Assembly: GCF_963678635.1 (NCBI RefSeq)
Contig: NC_087066.1
Location: 42,687,777-42,751,776, forward strand
Reading direction: 5' to 3'
DNA length: 64,000 bases
From: Symsagittifera roscoffensis
Taxonomy: Eukaryota; Xenacoelomorpha; Acoela; Convolutidae
A program made the translations under genes and the position numbers. Under the pieces are notes generated by a model. The model was not told the origin of the DNA. It saw nothing but the letters and a program-made list of their open reading frames with translations, and made no database searches. Positions 21,881-34,800 of the stretch are shown here, one piece after another. Position 1 is the first letter of the stretch; the number at the start of each line of letters is the position of its first letter.

Positions 21881-21972
21881 TTTATTTTTAAAGACGACTT
21901 CTATGGTAACACGGTTCAGTTTCTTCGAGGGTTAGCGCGAGACGGTAGCGGCAAGGTCGGCTAGCTTTGCAC

Positions 21973-22026
21973 CTCAGTACGAGTGAACCGTGGCTCCGAC
22001 ATCTTTGGGGCTGCTGTACTTAGCCC
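21973..22026 (+). ncRNA. LSU rRNA sarcin-ricin-like fragment (possible)
   Basis: CTCAGTACGAG at 21973-21983 is followed by TGAACCG, then GACAT and TTGG and CTTAGCC in the order found around the sarcin-ricin loop of eukaryotic large-subunit rRNA (CTCAGTACGAGAGGAACCG...GACAT..TTGG..CTTGGCT). The patch 21895-22040 is much more GC-rich than its surroundings and its ends (TTCGAGGGTTAG, TTAGCCCTCGAG) can pair. A perfect loop would read AGTACGAGAGGA; here it reads AGTACGAGTGAA. It may be a diverged rRNA fragment inserted upstream of PIGB. A chance match cannot be excluded. Confidence 0.4.
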
Positions 22027-22059
22027 TCGAGGTTCCTTTTGAAAGTTTCCTGCTCCATT

Positions 22060-22460
22060 TGGGTAGCCATTTCGGCCTATAATTTGGCACGGAAATTCAC
22101 TTTACAGGGTACAAAAGAGGCAAGACAAGAGGAAAAAATAGATTGTAAAATGGGTTGAAGAAAAATGGAATTTAAAAACAAAGAACAAAGAAATGAAAGC
22201 GATTACACCTGGTTTTTCAAGGGTTGAGGGTCCGCGGGGGTGTCCGGGTAGAAGGGGAGGATCGCGGCTTGACAAATTTGTCCCTAAAATCCCGTCCCGG
22301 GCCTTCTTAAAAGCGTACCATTATCGTCATATCACTTGAAACTATTTAATGAGTTTATCTCAACAATTAGGCTAAACCAATACCAAATTTAGGCTTATCC
22401 ATTTCAAAACAATCCAATATGTTTTGCTGAGAAAACCTCCCTCCACTTTAATCTACATTT
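22060..22460. other. 5' flank of PIGB
   Basis: It contains a short GC-rich run at 22210-22310 and otherwise AT-rich sequence. There is no TATA-like box in a convincing place. Confidence 0.25.
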
Positions 22461-22465
22461 CTTTA

Positions 22466-22467
22466 AG
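22466..22467 (+). promoter_or_regulatory. 3' splice-site-like AG upstream of the PIGB ATG
   Basis: A pyrimidine-rich tract ending TTCTTTAAG lies 10 nt before the ATG at 22478. It could be the acceptor of a 5'-UTR intron or of a trans-spliced leader. Confidence 0.45.
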
Positions 22468-22477
22468 ATATGTGAAT

Positions 22478-22853
22478 ATGGTTTACCAACACATGACGTG
22501 GTTTCGCTTAATCTGCTGTTCTCGATTTTCTCTTGCTTTTCTACAAATGACTTCAGATGTCCCCGACGAGTTTTATCAGGGTCCAGAAGTTGCCTACAGC
22601 CTTGTTTTTGGGGAAAATTATTTCACATGGGAATGGGATCACCAATTACGAAGTTTTATGCATCCTTTGTTTTATGCGCTTGGTTTTAAATTGTTACAAA
22701 ATTATTCGATAGATTTTTCTATTTTGTTAGTTCTGTTGCCACGCTTACAACATGCTCTTTTGTCAGTGATTGCAGAAACTATGTTTTGTCTCACGGTCAA
22801 TCAAATGTACGGAATGCCAGTTGCATCATGGACAGCATTTTGTCTATCCACAT
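22478..22853 (+). CDS. PIGB: PIGB exon 1
   Basis: It encodes the N-terminal membrane segment and the catalytic first luminal loop with the Asp-Glu pair. It ends ACAT before the donor GTAGGT, phase 1. Confidence 0.92.
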
Positions 22854-25800
22854 GTAGGTTGGCCCCTTCTTTTATATACGTTTAAAGAAGTAGATTCTGG
22901 TGGTGGCCAGGCAATAAGCAGAATGTTCTAAGAGCAGAATGGGCCCTAGAGCAGAAAACAGAAAAATCAATTTTTAAAAGCTAATCGGTAAATTAAGTAT
23001 AAGAATTGTCAATATTACCAAAGAAACGAATATTCAATGCACAATTTGAGTAGCTTTATCAAATCAAAAAAACTTAATGAAAGTATTCAGTTTATGCATA
23101 ATTTATTCATTTTCTTTATATTTTTGACGATGCTAATAATTGTTTTATCAATTAGCCCGTATAAACCAATAAAAGTCAATATTTTTTGGTTTTTCTGCTC
23201 GGACCCATTCTGCACATGGACCATTCTGCTTATTGCTCCGCTTCTTCTATGGTCATCGCAGTCCAGAATACATAATTTTCCTGCAAGTACTAGACGGGAA
23301 TCCTAAAGCTATGAGTTTCATCGCGTGTCTCTACAATAATGAGATTGCGAGAGTAGTGTATTAGTACGAACCTTCTTTTTTTCTAACCGAACTCGCAAAT
23401 TGAAGTGCTCATTAAAAGTTTTCAATTATTTGGTGGCACTTTTGCTATAATCACAATCTGTAGCATTGGAAATTTCATAGCATCTGTTCTCTGGTTCATT
23501 TGTGCCTAGTGTTTGTCATTTATTAAGCGTCCGTGGTTAGTGCGTGTTGCTCCAGTGCGCATGCTCCAAAGCCTCTCCGTGTGCCTTATGAGAGGAAATG
23601 CGAATCTAGTCTTGTGCAGTTTATTGCTTTCTTTTTTCTCATCTTACCTTTTTGGTTCTCCTTTTCCCCTCTTTTCTGATGCTTGGTTCTCTCCTTGCTG
23701 GAGCTTTTTCTTTCCATTTTTTGAATGAATTTTCTGAGACATAAATTATCGATTAGTTCTTACTAATTTTTTTGTTCTTTCCAGGCTTTTTTGAGACTTG
23801 TTTCTATTTTTTATTGCATTTTATAGAGCTACATTTTGCGTGTTCTCCCTAGTGTAAAAGCAGATTATGCGGATTTTATTCGAAAAACTGTGTGATTTAG
23901 AAGCATACGGAAGGTAATACTTCAGATTTTTTTACCCTTGCAACCGGTTACAGACTTTTTTCCTCATAAGACGGCTCAAATTGATGATCTTCTCCAAATC
24001 TAATTTTTCGTCAACTAACAGACAATTCTGAGCGTGTCTGCATTTAAATGCCAGTAGTTAAATTTGGAGTTCAGCCATCTATACATAAAATGCGCGTTTT
24101 TTCGTTTCAACATGTATTTCACCAATTTTGAAATTAGCAACCCTGTGGTAGGGTGCAGTCATGTTTCTCCCTTGACTTTCGAAATTGGCCTCCAAATATG
24201 AATACCCAAGTTTTTCTTTTTACGAGATATGACATTTTTTGACTTTTTTCAATATGTTTCGAAAAAACTAAGGTTTTAATATTGTTGAAGGTTTTGAAAC
24301 TGCCAAATCTTAAGTTGGATGCCGTTAGTGTATTCTCTGGAGTTGAAAATCTTGCCTCCAATTGGGGTTGCTCAGTGTTTTTTTGAAATTCTCATCCCAT
24401 TAGTTTGTTCCTGTCAGAATATTTTCAGAGTTTGCAAATCCTGCCTCCATAGGTTACTGCTCAAAACATTTTAGTTTTCGAGATATGAGTTGTTTCCGAG
24501 TTGGCTTTTTATCCACCAGTTACGCATATGGATTTTGTACGTATGATTGCGCAATCTTTTTTTTGCTTCCGAGATATGAATTTTTTTTTGTTATCTCACA
24601 AAATTTTGGAACCTAGATTTTAAAAAATTAAGTTCAACTTTTAAAAAGTTATTTTTTTTCGAAAACTCTGATGTTTTTTTAAAGTAAATAAACTTGGTAA
24701 AGCGTTAAATCGCACCAATCAATAAATGTATTGGGTAATTAAAACAAATGATTAACTTAAACAAGAATCTAATTGGAGAAATCTAATTTTGATTTGAAAG
24801 TGCAGTTAAGATTTTGACAATTTGGAGGTCTTATTTCTGAGTGAATGCGAAGATCTGAAACCGAGGGTATTTAGAGATATGTTAATTTTTAAGTTGTTTA
24901 ATCAATGAAATAGAAAGCATTCAATGTTGATATTCTTCATATGTTTTATAAATAGACATTTTTTTCGTTCATCAATCTGTTTGCAACACGGGTTTAACAA
25001 GAGGGTGAAACTTACCAAAATTGTACGTCCATTTATTCAGCCTAATTGTCTAAATTGCATTACGTTTCAGTATATGTGCGAGATCTCGGTTTGCCAAAGC
25101 AGCTATGCTGCGTTAGTTACGCTAGATTTTATTTTAAAACTTTGCCTCAACGTTTGTCTGCTCAGGTATGGTCAGCTTTGTTACCGTTTTGGTAAGTTGG
25201 GGTTTGATTCTCAATTGGCATATATATGTCCTTGATGGCACAATTTGTTTAGAATGAATTTTATTCGTGACAAAATCAAGACGAGGTAATGACAATCTTG
25301 ATTAATAGATTTTCCAAATCAGTTTTTTCTCTCGTCCCGTTTTGGCCGACTAGTTTGCCGGGCTATATTTGTGTTGTATTGGAAGTCGCCTTTGTGTGCA
25401 AAGTTGTTTTCTGTGTGAAGCGAAATTTATGAGATCATTTTTTCTGAGCATCTGGTTTTTATGATGTAATGAGTGGTTTTATTAGATTATACTATAAAAC
25501 AATGTGGCAAAATACATATTTGCTATCCTAGAACCAATAAAACTCATACAGAAGCCAAATTTTATCCAAAAATGGTATGTTTTATTGGAAAGCGATTGCA
25601 GAAGCCAAATATTACTCAAAAATAGTATACCGCAACCGTTGGAAGCCGAAAGTTTTAGCTACATGACAACTTCAATTGAAGACGAGACATGACTTGATAT
25701 CAAAGTAAATTGAATCTGGAGAGAAAGCAAATCGACTCTTGAGAGGAAAATTATGTTTTCTTCAATATTAAAATCTCTAACCTACTTGCGAAATCATGTC

Positions 25801-28800
25801 CAAAAACCATAACAAACGTCTTCAAATAGCACGATAGCATAAAACATCAAAACACCAACAATGTATGAACAAAGTCGCGAATAGCTCATTCGTGCCTTTA
25901 GTTTTTGCCAACCCGAAGAGGCAGTGCAAGGCGCAACAAAAACCATTATAATCAGACGCAAAATTTATGCGGAAAACGGCATGATGTTTATTGCGGCTGA
26001 ATAAATTTTATCAAAACAAAATTTACAATCATAAGGAGTGCAATTTTTAGGTCAAAAGTTTTGACCTAAAAAAAATCTAAGCAATAGAAATTTCGTTAAA
26101 TGCTATTTTAGAGGAGGGTATATTCTGAAAGACAATTCAGGATGCTTTTATCTTCGTCTTAATTAAATGCTTCCTTTGTTTTAAATAAATTTATGTATAT
26201 TGAGGGCACAGGCCTATTTCACTATTGTGCCCCTCTGTGAAAATTGTGAAGAGGCTCTTCCATCGCCTTCTAATAATAAAATAAAATGTGGGACAAAATA
26301 AAGGCACGAATGAGCTGTTCTCGACTTTTTATACATTGTTGGTGTTTTGATATTTTATGCTATCGTGCTATTTGAAGACGTTTGATGGTTTTTGGAAATC
26401 ATTTTGCAAGTAGGTTAGAGATTTCAACATTGAAAAACAATCTGCTAAATGTTCCTCTCAAGATTCCATTTCTTTTCTCCAGATTCAGTTTACTTTGAAA
26501 TCAAGTCATGACTCGTCTTTCGTCTTCAATTGAAGTTGCCATTTTGTGAAAAATTATAGGCTTCCAACGGTTGCGGCATACCATTTTTGAATAGCTTTGG
26601 CGTCTGCATTCGCCTTCCAACGGTTGAAACATACCATTTTTTGATAAAGTTTGGCTTTTGTATGAGTTTAATGGGTTTTAGGATAGCAAATCTGTATTTT
26701 GCCACAATGATACTATAAAATAATCTCATAAAACTCATTACATCATAAAAAACAGATGATCTCAGAAATTTTGCTCACTAATTGGATCCAGTCCTGGGGT
26801 AGGCAGGCACCCCATTCAATTTGGCTCAAACTATAACCTCGAACACTTATATAGCAGAAGCCTTTAGTAAGCAATTTGCAACTTCTAGGAATCATGCCTC
26901 CGACAAGTTATTCAGGAAAACTAAACGCAAAATTGCCAAATTTTCTCTGTCTGATAACCCGTCTTTCTCTCCCCAAAAAACTAAACAAACTATTGCGGAT
27001 AGCAAACCCTGACACGCAATCGGTCCGGATGGACTTTCCATTGTCCACCTTTAACACCTCGGACCTCTTGCACTTGACTTATTTGCTTGACATTTCGCTG
27101 TCTTATAATTTTATCACCAAAATGTGGAAAAACTCCAAGGTAATCCCCTGCCCAAATCTGATAAAAGACCATAAAGTTTCCACATCATACAGGCCTATTT
27201 CACTACTGTGATCCTCTTCGAAATTTTAGAGAGGCTCATCTATCGCCTTTTAATAAAGCACCTCCCAAATGCCACACACCAACACGGTTTCCGCGCATTC
27301 TACACCATCACAACCAAACTCTCCACCCTTGAATTTTTTCTCACTGATGTTTTCAATCAAAACCGCCCTCCCCTACGTACTGTTCTCACCACACTTGATC
27401 TTTTAAAGACATTTGATATGGTATGTCATAGAACACTAGTGGAACTCAATCATGAACACCGCTGCCATGAGGTATAGTTCGCTGGCCGAGCAACTATTTA
27501 TGTGACCGACAAGCCACAAACATTTTTAACAACAAAGTATCAAACCAAGAAATTGTTCCTTCTGGAGTTCCCCAGGGCTCTGTTTTTATCACCGATTTTT
27601 TAAAGATTCTTACGACCATGACGCCTCTCCGCCCCTAAAAATGTTCGACTCACCTCATACGCTGATGATTTCCACCCCTTCACCCAAAACTCCGACGTTG
27701 AGGCAGCATCACGTTCACCAAATAATTATCTGCACCACCTCTTAAATTTCTCATCTCCCGTAAGCTAGATATTGTGTCCTAAAGGATCAGTTACCTTGCT
27801 TTCGCCCTGCCACGAAGAATTTAACAGAACTCTAACTGTCTTTTTAAACAACGAGCTTCTCCATCTTAATAGAAATCCGAGAATTGTAGGGGTTTTTTAC
27901 CCTACCCTTTGCTTTGCAGCTCACTGCTAAAGATCTGCTGACAAGGTTCGTCACACGATAGTGCTGAAGGCGTTAGCAGGCTCCTCTTGGGTCAGTCTAA
28001 AGAAATCCTACGTTTAATTTACAAGGCTTTATTTCACCCTATTTTTGATAATGCCTCTCCGGACTGGGCGAACGCCGCCAACTAAATTTATTTTAATCAC
28101 CTGCAGGTCACCAAAATTATGCCCTACGTGTAATCACTATCTTCCACTCTTGGACACCCTTTATCCTCCAAGTTTTCAGTTTCCCTGTTTAGATAATCTG
28201 GCAACTTAGTCTTTTCTCTACCCTTTGCGTATAAGGTTGAGTTTGGATTTCGCAGCACTACACTCTGAAGTATTTTGGTTCGAATGAGTGAAGGAGTATT
28301 CTTCATCCTTCCATACAATACCGTATAAATAATTGGTTAAGTAATTAAAAGCTTCGTTCTTATTGTGTTATCAGTGAAAAATGACGTGGTGGTAAAAAAA
28401 GGTTAGACTGTCAGTGTAAGCGTTTGTTTCTATTGCGAGTTCTTTCACTATGATTTTGTTTTTGTTATAACGGAAGCCTTCATTTCGACTGATTTTTCAC
28501 TCAACATTCTAGTAAATGTTAAAACTACCTCTTGAAAATTTTGATGTACATGCAGAACACCATTCACGATTAATGTCCAATCAAGCTGATATTGCACTTC
28601 TAGGGTAACATATACGAATATGAAGGTCCTTCATGGCAATTGTCTTCAACGAACCCCGCTATGTCATGTAGAATTGCATGACGCAAAATTTTTGAATCAC
28701 AAAGTTATCCATCGATGAATTGTCAATACTTATCAAGCCACCGTAGAGTCTGAGTTCCAAAGTATTTTCATAGTAAGTCTCATTTGAGTTGTAAAATAGA

Positions 28801-31800
28801 GAACAAGCTGACCAGTGTTTTCAGGGTAAGGTTTTTTAAAGGTAAGATAAATTTCTTCGATTATCTCTAAGTCTGCTATTGTAACCATTGGTTTTTGAAA
28901 GCGTACCATTTTGCTATAACAGATTACCAAATTGATTTTCAGATCCTAATTATAATAACCCAAATCGGATCTCATCCACTGGAAATGCTTTCCTAACATT
29001 TCACAATCTGTCCCAACAAGTTTTTCAGAATTTATTCATTTTTGCTTCATGTTTTCTCCAAGTTGACTTTTACACCGAATATTTACCAGCAAACACCAAT
29101 TTCTTTGATTCAGATGTACCGCTAGTTAATTGAAGAGTTGGAAAGCTCAAGTTAAACATATACATAACGATCCAGCGTATACATAACGCCAGGTATTTTC
29201 TTACCTACTCTTTCTGTATACCATCTAGTACCATCGCCTATATTTTATTCATTTCATAGGACTGCGGATCATTTCTTATTATAACCCAAAACTCTCTGAA
29301 AACATTATTTAATACTCTACTCTCTGTTAAAAACCGCAGGTCCGATACTTGGAGCCATAATTTTTTCTCACGGAACCCCAATGGGTGGTTTTGTTTTTCC
29401 AACGGTACCGACCTCTGCTGTGGTACCACACCCCTCCCCTGTTGGAGTAATGGCGGAGTACTACTCTCCATTCAGGAAACTGAGCTATCTACTGCGTAGC
29501 TTAAGCACATTCTTTGCTTCGTGGTATTTACAGAAAGATGCTTGTGTTTTACTAGAGTACATTTTTTTCTTACCTTACTCACATAAATTAGGGCCTAACA
29601 AAAGTGCTCTCAGTGTCTTTGTACTGCTTATGTGCTTTCGAAGTTGGCATGACTTACGTTCCAGAAGCTTTTTCATGTGCTTTTGGAGTCTGTTTTTGTC
29701 GTTGTTTATTGCCGGCTTTCGCTGAGTTCAGCTCGGTTGGTTTTGAAAATATCTGCTATCTACAAAACTTTGGTCGTTAGTTTTTCGGTGTTTAGTTGAA
29801 TGGCTTTGGAATAACTTTCACACCGTTGAATAGATGCCAAAAAGAACGAAAAAGTTATATAGACAAGACAGCAGATATTTTCAAAACCTGCTGTCTGTAT
29901 AGTTTATTCTTGGGTTGCCATTTTTTTCGCATAGGATTGCGAAATGTTCTTTTGGCCTTTTTTTCAAGAGTCGGCGTTCGTCTTGAAACTCTTATATAGG
30001 TCGAGAAGGTTTTTTCGGGAAAAGTCTTAAAATTTGCTCACTATCAAATTTGATTTTTTCACTGTTCGACTTTTGATTTTTAAAGTTATTAAGAGTCAGT
30101 GACGTATTGAAGGCTCTTATATAGGTATTGAGTATTTTTTTTTGGTTTTTTAAGAAATTTTTTTTGGTTTTTGGTTTTTTAAGAAAAAAAGGTATTGGCT
30201 ATGTTTCTATGTTTCTAACTAATTCTGCTAATTTCTAAGTTCTCGTTCGTTTCAGGCATATTCGCAAACCACTGTTTCACGAGAACGCTGAGCAATTCGC
30301 TGGAGACTTCGCTTATGATGATAGCATTTTCCTACTACCCAGCTTGGAATGAAAGCTTCTTCAAGGCGCACAACCGAAAATTGAATTTCTTGAAGTATCT
30401 TATCTTCAGTGCATTGGCATGTTATGGTGAGATGGTTACATTTAAATGGCGTAAACAAAATTTTTTGACTGCCACGTTGAATGCAAAAAAAAATAAATTC
30501 AGTGTATACGTCGCTTAAATAGTTTATTGTATTAATTGTCAAAATGAATGCAATGTTGACAAGTCATAATGAGGGATTGAGCAAAAACTACGTGCTTAGA
30601 AAAACTACGTATGTGCGACAATCCAGAAAAAGTAATGAATGCTTCTAAGTCTAAATGCGTTATTTGAATTCAATTTAATTTTATCTGCTAAAAGTTAGGT
30701 AAATTGCGCTCTCCCGTTACGAAAGTGTAAAGGTCACAAAAAAGTGATCGACTTGTTGTTTCAAAAGTTGCCATCGTTTTTTATAGGTTTCTTAGCGAAC
30801 AAGAGCTGTAAAGCCAGATATTTTTCACTTTGAAATTATAAAATGAAGTTTTTCAAAAAGAAGTCTCTTTTTCTCTTCTGTTTTTTTTTTTCGTTCATCG
30901 ACTCTTTTCCAACTAGCTGTTGGCTATTTTTAATTGACAGTAAGTCTCAGGTCGGAAACCAAGTTTCAAAACCCAATTTGAAACTATTAATATCAGCCAA
31001 TGGAAAAATTTTTCATTGTCCTTAATAAAGAAATATTTTTTCTCCAGTATATATTTGCAGCAAGCAGTATAACTTAAGTTAATTGCACATAATTAGTTAA
31101 TTGTACATAATTGGAAATTAACAAAATAAAAATCATGGAGGTGATAAGCGAACAGCTTAAATGATGGCCACTTTAAGCCTGCTTTTGAACATAATTTCAA
31201 TCAATTCAATTTAATGAATCAAAATTAAAATATCAAAAAAAAAATATATTAATTTTTATAATTTTTATTCCAAATTTTTGTAGAAATGTAGAAATGAGGT
31301 CAAATCTAAAGAACCTGAAGATACCAACAAGACATCCGCAACTACAAATCAGTTTCAGTCTCAAAACTTATCTGCCTTTTGGCTCTCAAAATTTAAAACT
31401 TCATCAAAAATTTTCTGAATAACAAACCAATCATTTTTTTATTGTGAGGAAATATCGAAGATCAAGGTCAGAGGCCGGATTGCAACACAATAACTTGAAC
31501 TTGAAAACTAGCGTTTTGTGCTAAGAAAATCAAATGTCAGAAGATTCGCAGCCCTAGGGGAGGGTTCTCATGCTTGAAGGACCAAATGCTTGAAAAATTT
31601 CAACCAATCAAAATCGCTAAGCGTTTCTATTGGCTTAATGCCTTTCTCACAAAATCGAAGTCAATATTAACAGAAAATGTATTAAATCAGTGGAAAATAA
31701 TCAAAAATATTACAAATTGCGGGTTTTAACCTCAATACTATTCAGATAATCAACAAGATTTGTGAGGTCAAAATCATAAGAATTTTTCAGTCTTGAAAAC

Positions 31801-34800
31801 TCATCTGCTTATTATCTAATCGGTCATTATTAACACTAATGGCCTGGATTTATTTTCTTACTTCGAGATTTTCGCGATTTACTTTGAGATTTTGAATACT
31901 CAATTCTGATTGGCTGAAAGTAAGCGAAAATTAATTTCAAGCATTCGGTCCATAAAGCATGAGGGACGCCACCGCAGCCCTATTTAGAACTTTTGTCACC
32001 ACCAAATTAAGAGTTGATAAACAATAATTATTGAAATTATTGTGAAATTTGAAGTGGGTAGGTTCTAATTTGTGTGGAAAGCTTAAATACATCGAAGACA
32101 AAGTTCCTTCCCATTTTCAGTGCAGGCTGGCCACTTGGTTTATATTTATAGACTGGTGTATAAAATTCATTATTTGGTCTATAATTTTTTTGAAGTCTAT
32201 ATTGTAGAGACCATCCTCAGGGATTCGACCCCCTGTCGACACAAAGGGTCCCCCTTTGTACTATTTTGAGATATCCATTTTTGGCTGACTGACCCTAAAA
32301 TTTTTGTAAAGGTGCCTTGGGCGCCAGTATAGACTAATTTTGAGGGGGGAGCGCGCACCGAAAAAACGCGATTTTGTGGTCAAAATTTTCCAAAAGTGCC
32401 TAAAACGTTTTTTTTTTTTCAAAATTTAGCCTGCGGCGCTGAAAAATTGGGCAAATTTATCATTTTATTCTATCGTTTCTTGAAGGTCTATATTTTTTTG
32501 AGAAATTGATGGCCAGCCTGTTTCATTGGTCTGAATTACAACTCGGTAGAATTCTGATCGTGTGCGTTTCACAAAGGGATGCGGTGACAGCCCCCCAGCT
32601 ATCCATATATTTATTAAAAATTTAAACGAAAGTAAACCTTAGTCGAGAATAAGCGAGTGCCAATAGAATCAGGAGAAAAGGCACCACAGACAGCAACGTA
32701 TCAGAAAGTACAGTTGCGGTTGTCTGAAATATCGCAAACGTATCAGAACAACAATATACACCCTGCAGGGATAAGTGTTTAACACCGTATTTCTAATCTG
32801 CTTAGTTGTTTTCAATGTCTATTCAATTTTTTGTTTCCTATAATTTTTCAATATGAAATAAAATCAGATAAAAACTTTTCGCGCTTCATACGAATCGTCG
32901 CTTGATACTAATTCTCGCTTAAATGCAATTCGAATTTTCTCCCTTAACGGATCGTGGCTTGTTACGAACGTCCAGCCAAAAAAATAGTATTTACTGCCAT
33001 TCACTGTTTTTACTCATTCCAAGATACTCATTAAGTCTTATTTTTCACTCTTTTTTGTAATCAAAACATTGCCGAAAAGCTTTAGGCTTTGTTGCAACTA
33101 TTGGAAAACATTTTAGTTTTTCAGTGGGGTATGCAATTTTTATCTGTGCTTGGAATTCGCTCAGCTTATGCCTGCAACTAAAAGGAAAAACCTGTAATAT
33201 ATTTATTTATGTGCTTAAAATTGCCTCAGCTTACCTGTCATTTTTTGGAATCTGGCTCTTGACTTCATTTGAACTTATTCTGAAACCTTGGCTTTGTTTA
33301 GCTCGTCCTACATCAGCCATTTTGAGTGTTCCAATGTCCTTGTACTGCCTGTGGAATCTGGACTTCAAAGCAACGATGGTGTTCCAAATGGGAGTGGTCG
33401 GAATAAATGCTTTGATCTGTCAAGTGGCAATTGACTCTGCCCTGTACGGAGGTGGCACTACTGTGTTTCCATTGTGGAACTTCGTCAAGTTCAATTTTCT
33501 GTCTGATAGCAACAAAGTCAGTTTCATTCTTAGTGTTTAATGTACATCGTTCTACAATAATTGTCCTGGAGTGCATCACTTGAATTTTTATAAAAGTAAA
33601 TGAGAAAACACATCTTGATTGGATTTTCCTTGTTCAGGTTGATTATTTTGGTTCTCGTTTTTGAAGATATTTCGTGGCTTTGGGTGTATTCACGGAGTAT
33701 TGTTAAATAGAGCTAAAGTGGATGTTTTGTTAGGTCAAGTTTGTAAACAGAATATCGTCTCTGAAATTGGCGAATATTGCCAATGATATGATTGATCCTC
33801 TTTCGAAGCTCCTAACAAAGCAGATGAAACCTAAAAATTTTATTTCAAGGTAGTTTTGGTTTCCTATGAGCTTGCAAAAATGATCAGTAATAATTTTTGT
33901 GAGATATGCTTATTTTGACGAGTGATTTTATGAGAAACGCCTTGAGATTTGCAGATCTTCGGCGTGAACTCAGTGTTCTGGTACATCTACGCCGGAGTTC
34001 CTGGAGTCCTGGGCACTTTTCTGCCCTTCTTCCTCCTTGGAGTCTACAAGTCCTGGCGCGATAAGAGAATGTCGAGGCTGATGTTGTATCTGATTGTGTT
34101 GTCAGTGGTGTTCTACAGTATTCCGCCTCACAAGGAGATGAGATTCATTCTACCAGTGCTGCCTCTCATGTTGGTCTACGCTGCCTACTATTTCGCTAAC
34201 TGGTACGAAATAATAACATGACTGCTCGTATCAGGGCCAATCCCTGAATGTTTCGACTGCCTTTTTTAAGGTCTATTGAGCTGTAATAACAAGAAAAAAT
34301 TTAATAAAAAAAATGAAAAACAAATTTAAATTTGAGTTTTTTTTTTGTGAAAATGATCCCCCCACACACGCCATACAAAGGTCGAAGTTATCGGTTTCGC
34401 TCCTAATTGTAAATCAATTATTGCAAATAAGCTTCAAAAATTTGGAACTATTTCTAAGACGGATTAAATCTCCGCTTACGCTTCATTAGCGCGAAATATA
34501 TCATCGCGCCTTAGTTGTCCCAAAATGGCAATCTTCAAACCACTATAGCTTTACAAAAAATGAGTACATGTGAAATATCTTTTCAAATTTAAACTCAGGA
34601 TAGCAATACCGTTTGAATGATAAAAAATTCCGTCAAAAATGACAAGAGAAAAAGTCGAATTTTGTCTGAAAGAAAAAAAACACCCCGATCACAATTATTC
34701 CGTTACAATCGTTACGAAAGTCGGATTAATAATCATAAAGAATAGTAGTTTTTAGGTAGAAGTTACATTAAAGCTCACAAACTGACCTTTAATTAAATTA

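Noticed and set aside
22424-22477. Upstream extension of PIGB exon 1
   Set aside because: The frame is open, but it lies before a good AG acceptor and would need a non-ATG start.
33124-33301. Open sequence upstream of PIGB exon 3 as coding
   Set aside because: It lacks family similarity; the acceptor at 33300-33301 gives the right phase and the conserved YARPTSAI junction.
34203-34221. PIGB ending at the TGA at 34219-34221
   Set aside because: A donor at 34203 joins in phase to an exon at 39531 that carries the conserved PIG-B C-terminus, so the read-through stop is intronic.
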